NCBI GenBank assembly: GCA_018970865.1
Contig: JAGWVN010000028.1
Span: 1-36,570, forward strand
Length of the DNA stretch: 36,570 nucleotides
Source: Betaproteobacteria bacterium
GTDB taxonomy: Bacteria; Pseudomonadota; Gammaproteobacteria; Burkholderiales; Burkholderiaceae_E
Direction of reading: 5' to 3'
Each line of letters starts with the position of its first letter. Position 1 is the stretch's first letter. The notes under the pieces are model-generated. The model was not told the DNA's origin. It ran no database searches and saw only the letters and a program-made list of their open reading frames with translations. The position numbers and the translations under genes were made by a program. Shown here in pieces: positions 8,222 through 15,720 of the stretch.

Positions 8222-9370
8222 CTAGTTGCGGGGCATGATGCCCATGGTCTTGGCGATGATGCCCATCATCACCTCGTCGGCGCCCCCGCCGATGGAGCCC
8301 AGGCGGGTGTCGCGCCAGAAGCGGTTGACCCGGGTTTCCTCCATGTAGCCCATGCCGCCCCAGAACTGCACGCACCAGTCGGCCACCTCGCGGGCCACCC
8401 GCGCGCACTTGAGCTTGCACATGGAGGCGAGCTGCGTGACATCGGTGCCGGCGAGATAGAGATCGACCGCGCGATGGAGCATGCTGCGCACCGCCTCGAC
8501 CTCGGTCTGCAGTTCGGCGAGCTTGTAGTGGATGTACTGGTTGTTGAGCAGCGGCTTGCCGAAGGCCTCGCGGCTGCGCAGGTAGTCGATGGTTTCCTGG
8601 ATGATCCGGGAAGAGGCCAGCCAGCCAGTGGCCGCCCACAGCCGCTCTTCCTGGAACTGCTGCATCTGATAGGTGAAGCCCATGCCCTCCTCGCCGATGC
8701 GCCAGCGCTGCGGCACGCGCACATCGTCGAAGTGCAGCTGCGCGGTGTCGGAGGAGTTCATGCCCGCCTTCTTGAGCTTGCGGGCCACGCTGATGCCCGG
8801 GGTCTTCATGGGCACGCAGATCAGGGTCTTGTTGCGATGGGGGTTGCCCTCCGAGGTGTTGGCGAGCAGGCAGATCCAGTCGGCCTGGGTGCCGTTGGTG
8901 GTCCACATCTTGCCGCCGTTGATGATGTAGTCATCGCCATCCTTGCGGGCCTGCGTGCGGATGGAGGCGACATCGGAGCCGGCGCCCACCTCCGAGACGC
9001 CCAGGCAGGCGACATACTCGCCGCTGATCGACGGCGCGAGGAACTCCGCGCGGACTTCATCGGAGCCGAAGCGGGCGAGCGCCGGCGTGGCCATGTCGGT
9101 CTGCACGCCCACCGCCATGGGGATGCCGCCGCAGTTCATGTGGTTGAGGGCTTCGGCGGCGGCGATGGCGTAGGAGTAGTCCAGGCCCATGCCGCCATAG
9201 GCCACGGGCTTGTTCACGCCCAGGAAGCCGAGCTTGCCCATCTTGCGAAAGATCTCGTGCGCGGGGAAGGTGCCGGCGGCTTCCCATTCATCGACATGCG
9301 GATTGATCTCGCTGTCGATGAAGCGCTTGAGGGAGTCCTGCAGCGCGATGTGCTGTTCGGTGTAGATCAT
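8222..9370 (-). CDS. atuD: Acyl-CoA dehydrogenase, citronellyl-CoA dehydrogenase (AtuD) type
   Basis: A 382-residue FAD acyl-CoA dehydrogenase starting MIYTEQHIALQDSLKRF. It shows the REINPHVDEWE-like N-terminal element (here EINPHVDEWE), CLGVSEVGAGSDVAS for FAD and substrate binding, and a C-terminal GGGADEVMM. The usual YEGT Glu is absent there. Glu242 in EERLWAA on helix G is the likely base, as in isovaleryl- and long-chain dehydrogenases, which suits a methyl-branched substrate. Its wording recalls AtuD of Pseudomonas, which oxidises citronellyl-CoA to geranyl-CoA, the substrate of the carboxylase encoded on both sides. It lies 31 bases after atuC and 9 before atuF. Assignment as citronellyl-CoA dehydrogenase is inference from sequence flavour and context; an isovaleryl-CoA dehydrogenase is the main alternative. 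Confidence 0.8.
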   Translation of the reverse strand: MIYTEQHIALQDSLKRFIDSEINPHVDEWEAAGTFPAHEIFRKMGKLGFLGVNKPVAYGGMGLDYSYAIAAAEALNHMNCGGIPMAVGVQTDMATPALARFGSDEVRAEFLAPSISGEYVACLGVSEVGAGSDVASIRTQARKDGDDYIINGGKMWTTNGTQADWICLLANTSEGNPHRNKTLICVPMKTPGISVARKLKKAGMNSSDTAQLHFDDVRVPQRWRIGEEGMGFTYQMQQFQEERLWAATGWLASSRIIQETIDYLRSREAFGKPLLNNQYIHYKLAELQTEVEAVRSMLHRAVDLYLAGTDVTQLASMCKLKCARVAREVADWCVQFWGGMGYMEETRVNRFWRDTRLGSIGGGADEVMMGIIAKTMGIMPRN

Positions 9371-9401
9371 GGGATGCTCCTGAGAGGTGAGGGCGGGCGG
9401 C

Positions 9402-11033
9402 TCAGGGCCGGGCCACGCCGAACTGCATGGGCTGCACGCGACGGGACTCGGCCTCCAGGCAGGTGGCCAGCAGGAAGCCGAGCGCCTTGCGGGTGTCTCG
9501 GGGGTCGATGATGCCGTCGTCGAGCAGGCGGGCGCTGGTGTAGAGCGGGCCCGACTGCCGGTCGAAGTTCTCGATGATGCGTTTCTCGAGGGCGCTGAGC
9601 GCGGCCTCGTCCACCGGGAGGCCTTTGCGCTTGGCGCCGGCCTCGGTGACGATGCGCATGGTGAGCGCGGCCTGCTCGCCGCCCATGACCGCGGTGCGCG
9701 CGTTGGGCCACGACAGCACGAAGCGCGGGCCGAAGGCGCGGCCGCACATGCCGTAGTTGCCGGCCCCGAAGGAGGCGCCGCAGTGCACGGTGATGGAGGG
9801 CACGCTGGCGTTGCTGACCGCCTGGATCATCTTGGAACCGTGCTTGATCATGCCGGCCTGCTCGCTGGCCTTGCCCACGATGTAGCCGGTGGTGTTCTGC
9901 AGATAGAGCAGCGGGATGCGCGACTGGCAGCAGCTCTGGATGAAGTGGGTGGCCTTGTTGGCGCCGGCCGGGTCGATGGGGCCGTTGTTGCTGATGATGC
10001 CCACCGGCATGCCGTAGATGCGGGCATGGCCGGTGAGGGTCTGGGGGCCGTAGTCGGCGCCGAACTCGAGGAAGTCGGACGCGTCAACCAGCCGGGCGAT
10101 CACCTCGCGGATGTCGATCGGCTGACGGAAGTCGAGCGGCACGATGCCGGCGAGCTCGTCGGGGCTCCAGAGCGGTGGCGGCGCGTCGAGATCCAGGGCC
10201 GACTGCGGCGCCATGCCCAGCCGGTTCCAGCCCAGGCGGGCGATGAGATCACGGGCGATGCGCAGGGCGTCGGCGTCATCCTCGGCGAGATACTCGCCCA
10301 CGCCCGAGACGCTGGTGTGCATCTCGGCGCCGCCGAGCTCCTCGTCGCTGGCGATCTCGCCGGTGGCCGCCTTGAGCAGCGGCGGCCCGGCGAGGAAGGC
10401 CTTGGCTCGGCCCCGCACCATGACCACATAGTCGGACAGGCCGGGCATGTAGGCGCCGCCTGCGGTGGACGAGCCATGCACCACGCCGATGACCGGCAGG
10501 CCGGCCGCCGACAGCCGCGCGAGGTTGTAGAAGATGGCCCCGCCCTCGATGAAGCCCTCGACCTTGTACTTGAGCAGATTGGCGCCCGCCGACTCGATGA
10601 GCTGGATGTAGGGCATGCGGTTGTCGAGCGCGATCTGCTGGCCGCGCAGGATCTTCTCCAGGCCCATGGCCTGGATGGCGCCGGCATCGATGCCGGCATC
10701 GGAGGCATTGATGACGCAGCGCACGCCGCTGACGAAGCCGATGCCGACGATGACGCCGCCGCCCGGCACGCTGCGATCGGGGTCGGGGTCATCGAGGCAG
10801 TAGCCGGCCATGGTGGAGAGCTCCAGCCAGGGCGCGCCGGGATCGAGCAGGCGGGCGACCCGCTCGCGCGGCAGCAGCTGGCCGCGCTTGTCGAACAGCG
10901 GCTTGGCGCGGGCGGAGGCGGCGGCGGTGCGGCTTTCCAGGCTGCGCAGATGGGCGACGAGCTCGAGCATCTGTTGGCGCTGGCTGGCAAAGCGTTCGCC
11001 GTGAGTGTCTGCCTGGGAGTCGATGCGGGGCAT
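9402..11033 (-). CDS. atuC: Carboxyltransferase beta subunit of an acyl-CoA carboxylase (geranyl-CoA carboxylase type)
   Basis: A 543-residue carboxyltransferase with two crotonase-like halves. The N-half carries RERVARLLDPGAPWLELS and HGSSTAGGAYMPGLSDYVV. The C-half carries LYLQNTTGYIVGKASEQAG and the acyl-binding GAGNYGMCGRAFGPRF, followed by WPNARTAVMGGEQAA. It transfers carboxylate from biotin on the alpha subunit to the gamma carbon of a branched 2-enoyl-CoA. Members of this group are 3-methylcrotonyl-CoA (LiuB) or geranyl-CoA (AtuC) carboxylases. Here the stretch after GMCGRA reads FGPRFVLSW instead of the YSPRF-aromatic pattern common in methylcrotonyl enzymes, which together with atuA nearby favours a larger substrate. 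It is the first gene of the leftward operon and diverges from the TetR gene. The ATG at 11033 starts MPRIDSQADTHGERF. Confidence 0.82.
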   Translation of the reverse strand: MPRIDSQADTHGERFASQRQQMLELVAHLRSLESRTAAASARAKPLFDKRGQLLPRERVARLLDPGAPWLELSTMAGYCLDDPDPDRSVPGGGVIVGIGFVSGVRCVINASDAGIDAGAIQAMGLEKILRGQQIALDNRMPYIQLIESAGANLLKYKVEGFIEGGAIFYNLARLSAAGLPVIGVVHGSSTAGGAYMPGLSDYVVMVRGRAKAFLAGPPLLKAATGEIASDEELGGAEMHTSVSGVGEYLAEDDADALRIARDLIARLGWNRLGMAPQSALDLDAPPPLWSPDELAGIVPLDFRQPIDIREVIARLVDASDFLEFGADYGPQTLTGHARIYGMPVGIISNNGPIDPAGANKATHFIQSCCQSRIPLLYLQNTTGYIVGKASEQAGMIKHGSKMIQAVSNASVPSITVHCGASFGAGNYGMCGRAFGPRFVLSWPNARTAVMGGEQAALTMRIVTEAGAKRKGLPVDEAALSALEKRIIENFDRQSGPLYTSARLLDDGIIDPRDTRKALGFLLATCLEAESRRVQPMQFGVARP

Positions 11034-11056
11034 GGCGGATAGTGGGCCTGGAGATA

Positions 11057-11101
11057 TTGAATTTCGTTCATTAAGTTGCTGTAATCATCCGAACCAGTCA
11101 A
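11057..11101. promoter_or_regulatory. Divergent promoter region for atuC (leftward) and atuR-atuA (rightward)
   Basis: Leftward: a TTGACT -35 (complement of 11096-11101) lies 17 bases from a weak CAACTT -10 (complement of 11073-11078), placing the start near 11066. Rightward: TTGAAT (11057-11062) lies 17 bases from TGTAAT (11080-11085). The two promoters face each other, and the inverted repeat at 11058-11070 covers the leftward start point and the rightward -35. These are hand-matched elements only. Confidence 0.35.
11058..11070. promoter_or_regulatory. Candidate TetR (AtuR-like) operator 1, 13-bp inverted repeat
   Basis: TGAATTTCGTTCA is an imperfect 13-bp inverted repeat of the form TGAA-N5-TTCA. 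A second 13-bp repeat of the same form lies at 11148-11160, centre to centre 90 bp away. Pseudomonas AtuR is reported to bind two 13-bp inverted repeats between atuA and atuR, which is the basis for calling this an operator. Confidence 0.5.
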
Positions 11102-11133
11102 GGTGCGATGCAGCATCCAGAGACCATTTCAGC

Positions 11134-11862
11134 GTGCCTTCCACTTCTGAATCCGATTCAGCCAAGGCGATCCGACCCGCCGCAGCGGCGTTGCCGCGGC
11201 GCCGCAAGGCGGCCCGCAGCAGCGAGATCCTGGCCGCCGCGCGCGAGGTCTTCACCGCTCGGTCCTATGAAGAGGCCTCCATCAGCGAGATCGCCGCGCT
11301 GGCCGGTTGCGTGGAAGGCACCATCTACACCTATTTCCGGAACAAGCGCGAACTGCTCGACGCCGTGCTCGCGGCTTTCTTCGATGCCCTGGTGGACGAT
11401 GTCGCGCCCCGGCTCGACGCCATCCACGGCACCCGTGACCGGCTGCGCTTCCTGGTGGCGCGCCACCTGCAGATCTCGCTCGATGACCCCGCCCTCGGCG
11501 CGCTGATCGTGCGCGAGTCGCGCCGCCAGGGCGCCTACTTCGGCTCGAAGCTGCATGAGCTCAACCGCCGGTACAGCCGCTTCCTGCAGCAGACGCTCGA
11601 GGAGGGCGTGCGGCGCGGCGAGCTTCGCGCCGATCTGAATTGCGCGCTGGCCCGCGACCTGATCTTCGGCGGGATCGAGCACTGGGCATTCAATGAACGA
11701 GGCCGCCGGCGCGCCTTCGAGCCTGCCGCGGTGGCCGATACCATCGTGGGCATGCTGCTCGACGGCTGGGCCGCCAGCCCGCAGGATGCGCCGCTGGCCG
11801 TGCTCAGCCGGCGGGTCGATCGGCTCGAGGCGAGCCTCAGACAGACAGGGAGACGGAAATGA
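11134..11862 (+). CDS. atuR: TetR-family regulator, probable repressor of the atu-type cluster
   Basis: A TetR/AcrR protein with the N-terminal helix-turn-helix running from AARSSEILAAAREVF through EASISEIAALAGCVEGTIYT to YFRNKRELLDAV, then an all-helical ligand-binding part. No ATG is available. The GTG at 11134 gives 242 residues; a TTG at 11191 giving 223 residues is the alternative, and would leave the second inverted repeat in the leader. The longer frame back to 11005 overlaps the divergent atuC and is not used. The gene overlaps atuA by four bases (ATGA), so regulator and atuA are translationally coupled. Position beside two TGAA-N5-TTCA repeats suggests autoregulation and control of the divergent atuC operon, with an acyl-CoA intermediate as likely inducer (inference). 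Confidence 0.85.
   Translation: MPSTSESDSAKAIRPAAAALPRRRKAARSSEILAAAREVFTARSYEEASISEIAALAGCVEGTIYTYFRNKRELLDAVLAAFFDALVDDVAPRLDAIHGTRDRLRFLVARHLQISLDDPALGALIVRESRRQGAYFGSKLHELNRRYSRFLQQTLEEGVRRGELRADLNCALARDLIFGGIEHWAFNERGRRRAFEPAAVADTIVGMLLDGWAASPQDAPLAVLSRRVDRLEASLRQTGRRK
11147..11161. promoter_or_regulatory. Candidate TetR (AtuR-like) operator 2, perfect palindrome
   Basis: CTGAATCCGATTCAG is perfectly symmetric apart from its central base. Its 13-bp core (11148-11160) shares TGAA-N5-TTCA with the repeat at 11058-11070. It lies just inside the regulator gene if GTG 11134 is the start, or in its leader if TTG 11191 is used. Confidence 0.5.
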
Positions 11863-13646
11863 CGGACAAGATCGTGCGGATCGGCGGGGCCTCGGGCTTC
11901 TGGGGCGACACCGCCATGTCGGCGCCGCAGCTGGTGCGTGGCGCGGAAATCGACTACCTGGTGTTCGACTACCTCGCCGAGGTGACCATGTCGATCCTCG
12001 CCGCGCAGCGGCTGAAGGACCCGAACGCGGGCTATGCCACCGACTTCGTGAACATCACCATGAAGTCGCTGCTGCCCGATCTGGTCTCGCGACGCATCCG
12101 CGTGGTGGCCAACGCCGGCGGGGTCAACCCCCTGGCCTGTCGCGATGCGCTGGCCCGCGTGGCCCAGGCCCTGGGGCTCAACCTGAAGATCGGCGTGGTG
12201 CTCGGCGACGAGATCTCCGCGAGCGTGCCGGGGCTGCGCGAGCGCGGCGTGCGCGAGATGTTCAGCGGCGAGCCCATGCCGGCGTCGTTCGTGAGCGTGA
12301 ATGCCTACCTGGGCGCGGTGCCGATCGCCCGCGCGCTCGATCAGGGCTGCGATGTGGTGATCACCGGCCGCTGCGTCGATTCCGCGGTCACGCTGGGCGT
12401 GCTCATGCACGAGTTCGGCTGGCGCGACAGCGATCACGATCAGCTCGCGCAGGGCACGCTCGCCGGCCACCTGATCGAGTGCGGCGCGCAGTGCACCGGG
12501 GGCCTGTTCACCGACTGGGACACCGTGCCCGACTGGGAGAACATCGGCTTTCCGGTGCTCGAGGCGCGCGCGGATGGCTCGTTCATCGTCACCAAGCCGG
12601 CGGGCACCGGCGGCCTGGTCACCCCGGCCACCGTCTCGGAACAGCTGCTCTACGAGATCGGCGACCCGCGGGCCTACCATGTGCCCGATGTCTGCTGCGA
12701 CTTCACCCAGGTGCGTTTCGAGCAGGTCGGCGAACACCGGGTGCGGGTGAGCGGCGCTCGCGGGCGCGCTCCTACCACCACCTACAAGGTCAGCGCCACC
12801 TTCGCTGACGGCTTCCGCAACCAGGCCGTGCTGGTGATCGGGGGGCATGACGCGGCGGCCAAGGCGCGCCGCACCGGCCAGGCCATCCTGAACCGGACCA
12901 CCCGCATGCTCGCCGAGGCCGGCTTGCCGCCCTACAGCGAAACCCGCCTCGAAGTGCTTGGCGCCGAGGACATGTTCGGCGCATCGGCGCGGCCCGAGAG
13001 CCGCGAGGTGGTGCTCAAGATCGCGGTGCGCTGTCCGGCCAAGGCCAGCCTCGATCTCTTCGCCCGCGAGTTCGCGCCGGCCGGCACCTCCATGGCGCCG
13101 GGCACCTGCGGCCTGGGCGGGGGGCGTCCCACGCCCTCGCCGGTCATCCGCCTGTTCTCCTTCCTGGTGCCCAAGACCGAGGTACCGGTGAGCATCGATG
13201 TCGATGGCCTGCGCACCGAGCTCAGCCTGGCCGCGGGTTCCGACGCGCCCCTGACCGACCTGCCGCCGCAGCGGGTGCTGGCCTCGGCGCCCGACTGGTC
13301 GGGCGAGGCGACGGTGACCGTGCCGCTGCTGCGCCTGGCCCACGGCCGCTCCGGTGACAAGGGCAACAAGGCGAACATCGGCGTCATCGCCCGCCAGTCC
13401 GCGTATCTGCCCTACCTCTCGGCCTGGCTGACGCCGGAGCGGGTCGCGGCCCACTTTGCGCACAACCAGCCCAGCCTGGTCGAGCGATTCGATGTGCCGG
13501 GCTTCGGCGCGATGAACTTCCTGCTGCACGATGTGCTGGGCGGCGGCGGCATGGCGTCGCTGCGCACCGACAACCTCGCCAAGGCTTTCGCCCAGGTGCT
13601 GCTGGCGATGCCGGTGACGGTGCCGGCCGCGCTGCTTGCCGCCTGA
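11859..13646 (+). CDS. atuA: Acyclic terpene utilisation protein AtuA (DUF1446 family)
   Basis: A 595-residue AtuA/DUF1446 protein. The N-terminal domain opens with IVRIGGASGFWGDTAMSAPQ and continues with VFDYLAEVTMSIL, RVVANAGGVNPLAC and VVITGRCVDSAVTLGVLMHEF. A separate C-terminal domain (about 484-580) carries LAHGRSGDKGNKANIGVIAR and the VERFDVPGFGAMNFLL element. AtuA is needed for citronellol and geraniol growth in Pseudomonas, but its reaction is not established; it has been proposed to act on the branched hydroxy-acyl-CoA late in the pathway. The start codon overlaps the TetR stop (ATGA) and is preceded by GGGAGACGGAA as ribosome binding site. It is the strongest single reason to call the surrounding carboxylase and dehydrogenase genes an atu-type cluster. 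DUF1446 proteins also occur in other acyl-CoA clusters, so substrate is not fixed. Confidence 0.9.
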   Translation: MTDKIVRIGGASGFWGDTAMSAPQLVRGAEIDYLVFDYLAEVTMSILAAQRLKDPNAGYATDFVNITMKSLLPDLVSRRIRVVANAGGVNPLACRDALARVAQALGLNLKIGVVLGDEISASVPGLRERGVREMFSGEPMPASFVSVNAYLGAVPIARALDQGCDVVITGRCVDSAVTLGVLMHEFGWRDSDHDQLAQGTLAGHLIECGAQCTGGLFTDWDTVPDWENIGFPVLEARADGSFIVTKPAGTGGLVTPATVSEQLLYEIGDPRAYHVPDVCCDFTQVRFEQVGEHRVRVSGARGRAPTTTYKVSATFADGFRNQAVLVIGGHDAAAKARRTGQAILNRTTRMLAEAGLPPYSETRLEVLGAEDMFGASARPESREVVLKIAVRCPAKASLDLFAREFAPAGTSMAPGTCGLGGGRPTPSPVIRLFSFLVPKTEVPVSIDVDGLRTELSLAAGSDAPLTDLPPQRVLASAPDWSGEATVTVPLLRLAHGRSGDKGNKANIGVIARQSAYLPYLSAWLTPERVAAHFAHNQPSLVERFDVPGFGAMNFLLHDVLGGGGMASLRTDNLAKAFAQVLLAMPVTVPAALLAA

Positions 13647-13651
13647 ACCGG

Positions 13652-14161
13652 GTGACGCCGGCCGCGCCCCGGCCGGGGCTGCTCATCGTCTGGTGCAGCC
13701 ACACCGGTGGCAGTCAGGCGCTTGCCCGCGCGGCGGCGCAGGGCGCGCGCCGCGAGGTTCCGGGCGGCGTGCGGCTGCTCGGCGCGCGCCGGGCGACGCC
13801 GGCCGATCTGCTCGCCGCGGGCGGCTACCTGTTCGTCACTCCCGAGACCCTGGGCAGCATGGCCGGTCAGATGAAGGACCTGATCGACCGCAGCTACTAC
13901 CCGCTGCTCGGGCGTCTGGCCGGACGGCCCGCGGCGCTGATCGTGTGCGCGGGCTCCGATGGCGCGGGCACGGTGCGGCAGATGGGGCGGGTGTTTGCCG
14001 GCTGGGGGCTGCGCGAGGCGGCACCCCCTCAGGTGGTGATCACCGGCGCGCAGACCACGCAGGCCATCATGGCCCGCAAGCGCATCGCCGATGATCGGTT
14101 GAGGGCCGCGGCCGACCTCGGGCGGGCGCTTGCCCTGGGCCTGTCGATGGGGGTGTGGTGA
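13652..14161 (+). CDS. Flavodoxin-like/NAD(P)H-dependent FMN reductase-fold protein
   Basis: A 169-residue protein with a flavodoxin-like fold: a first strand LLIVWCSHTGGSQALARA, whose S-H-T-G-G-S loop suits FMN phosphate, a middle strand GYLFVTPETLGSMAGQMKD, the flavin-loop-like DRSYYP, and ALIVCAGSDGAGTVRQM. It probably binds FMN and reduces a quinone or passes electrons, but its partner is unknown. The GTG at 13652 starts 5 bases after the atuA stop, so the gene is likely read with atuR-atuA. It is not among the classical atu genes as I know them. It ends 6 bases before the convergent HD-GYP gene stop. Confidence 0.8.
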   Translation: MTPAAPRPGLLIVWCSHTGGSQALARAAAQGARREVPGGVRLLGARRATPADLLAAGGYLFVTPETLGSMAGQMKDLIDRSYYPLLGRLAGRPAALIVCAGSDGAGTVRQMGRVFAGWGLREAAPPQVVITGAQTTQAIMARKRIADDRLRAAADLGRALALGLSMGVW

Positions 14162-14167
14162 GGCGGC

Positions 14168-15502
14168 TCAGTCCTTGGGCGTCACCGTGAAGAAACAGCT
14201 CAGCCGCTCGCGCGGACTGAGCCACAGCATCACGCCCGGTCGGAGATCGGTGGGTTTGAGCGCCTTGCGGATGGTGAGCTCCTTGGGCGCGTCTTCCAGG
14301 GCGATCGGCTCGGCGTCGATCTTGAGCACATCGGGGTTGTGCACCAGCACCCTCGGCCGCATGGGATTGCTGCTGGTGCTGACCACCAGCGCCACATTGC
14401 CGTCGCTGAGCTCGACGATGGTGCCGGGCGGGTAGACCCCGAGCACCTTGACCAGCGCGCTCAGCACCTTCTCGTCGAAGCGGCTGTTGCGTTCCTCGCG
14501 CCAGAGCTTGCGCAGGGCGTCGGCCGGCGCCATGGGGGGGGCGTCCGGCGACTCCGGGCCGCACAGCCGGTCATAGCGGTTGACCACGCCGACGATGCGC
14601 GCCATCAGGCCGATGGCATCGCCGCGCCGGCGGGCCGGAAAGCCGCTGCCGTCGAGCGCTTCATGGTGATCGCGGATGATGGCCAGGGCCGCCTCGCTGA
14701 ACGACCCGCTGGAGCGGGCGAGCTCGACCCCGGCGTCGCAGTGGGCGCGGTAGGCCTTCTCTTCGGGCGCCGTGCGCTCGGCGAGCTTCAGGATGTAGGG
14801 CTGGACCATGACCTTGCCGATGTCATGGGCCAGCGCGCCCAGGCTGAGATCGCGCAGCTGGGTTTCGTCGAGACCCAGTTCGCGGCCGACCAGCGCGGCC
14901 ATGGTCATGCAGTTGATGGCGTGGTACTGCAGCGCCTCACCCTGCTGCTTGTCCATGAGCTGCAGCATGCCCTCGCCGCTTTGCAGCAGCTCGACCGCCG
15001 AGGCCGCGACGCTGGCGAGCTGCTCGCCCGCCTGGCGCGGCGTGGTGGCCATGGACGAGAACACGCTCTTGACCATGCTGCCGGCACGCTCCCACTCCCG
15101 CCGCGCGGCGGCGACCAGCAGCCGTTGCCGCCGGGCCTTCTCTTCGCGCCGCTTGGACTGCAGGACCGCCGGGTTGAGCGCGGCCTCCTCGGCCTGCTGG
15201 TCGGCGACGATGTCACGGGCGACCACCAGCATCTGCTTGTGATCGTCGGCTTTGGGGGCCGCCGGATCGACGCCTTCATCGGGGGGCGGGATCGGCTCGA
15301 CATCGCTCAGCGCCGGCACCCAGGAAATCCCCTCGGCGCCCATCTCCATGAGGTCCTTGAGCTGCTTCTCGCTGGTGATGAGAAAGCGCGTTCGCAGGAA
15401 GGGGTGATCGAGCCAGGGGCGGTCGATGGTGACATAGACGCCAATGCGCAGCTGGCTCTTGCCCAGCGGCACCGGTTGCTCGGATTTGTTCGTGCTGCTC
15501 AT
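14168..15502 (-). CDS. HD-GYP domain protein (cyclic-di-GMP phosphodiesterase-like) with DUF3391-type N-terminus
   Basis: A 444-residue protein. The N-terminal ~70 residues (LRIGVYVTIDRPWLDHPFLR to KDLMEMGAEGISWVP) match the DUF3391 region often found before HD-GYP domains. A charged, helical linker rich in Arg and Glu follows. The HD-GYP core has HAINCMTMAALVGREL, the metal-binding AHDIGK (about residue 224), DHHEALDGSGFP and ARIVGVVNRYDRL. The eponymous GYP is here GFP. It would hydrolyse cyclic-di-GMP in the cytoplasm. The frame is open further upstream, but the conserved part begins after MSSTNKSEQ, so the ATG at 15502 is used. A run of eight G lies within the gene at about 14534-14541 (coding Ala-Pro-Pro). 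It is the last leftward gene, 90 bases after the tRNA. Confidence 0.88.
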   Translation of the reverse strand: MSSTNKSEQPVPLGKSQLRIGVYVTIDRPWLDHPFLRTRFLITSEKQLKDLMEMGAEGISWVPALSDVEPIPPPDEGVDPAAPKADDHKQMLVVARDIVADQQAEEAALNPAVLQSKRREEKARRQRLLVAAARREWERAGSMVKSVFSSMATTPRQAGEQLASVAASAVELLQSGEGMLQLMDKQQGEALQYHAINCMTMAALVGRELGLDETQLRDLSLGALAHDIGKVMVQPYILKLAERTAPEEKAYRAHCDAGVELARSSGSFSEAALAIIRDHHEALDGSGFPARRRGDAIGLMARIVGVVNRYDRLCGPESPDAPPMAPADALRKLWREERNSRFDEKVLSALVKVLGVYPPGTIVELSDGNVALVVSTSSNPMRPRVLVHNPDVLKIDAEPIALEDAPKELTIRKALKPTDLRPGVMLWLSPRERLSCFFTVTPKD

Positions 15503-15592
15503 GCTCCAGGGACCTGGATCCGGTTGGGGTCTGATGGCGATCCGGGAACTCGACGGGGGCTGTCCGCGCGCGGGGATGGGGGGCGCCGGCGC

Positions 15593-15668
15593 TGGCGCCT
15601 CCGGCACGAATCGAACGTGCGACCCTCCCCTTAGGAGGGGGATGCTCTATCCACTGAGCTACGGAGGC
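15593..15668 (-). tRNA. tRNA-Arg, anticodon CCU
   Basis: The complement folds as a full cloverleaf of 76 bases including an encoded CCA. The acceptor arms are GCCTCCG and CGGAGGC with discriminator G. The D arm is GCTC/GAGC. The anticodon stem TCCCC/GGGGA encloses the loop CTCCTAA, giving anticodon CCT for the AGG codon. The T arm is GCACG-TTCGATT-CGTGC. All stems pair. It sits between folA and the HD-GYP gene on the same strand. Confidence 0.97.
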
Positions 15669-15720
15669 AGCGGGCGGAAGTTTACCGGATGAATCCGGCG
15701 GGCCGGCTCGGGTGCGCCGA

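Noticed and set aside
6200-9511. Rightward open frame of 1103 codons
   Set aside because: Antisense shadow of the atuF- and atuD-like genes; long open frames opposite genes are expected at this GC content, and the product is His/Gly/Ala-rich without motifs.
15578-15600. GC-rich inverted repeat beside the tRNA 3' end as terminator
   Set aside because: The repeat includes part of the mature tRNA and CCA and no T run follows on the transcribed strand.
15593-15668. tRNA-Arg as an attachment site of an integrated element
   Set aside because: Flanking genes (folA, HD-GYP) are ordinary chromosomal genes with matching composition, and no integrase or partial tRNA copy was seen.
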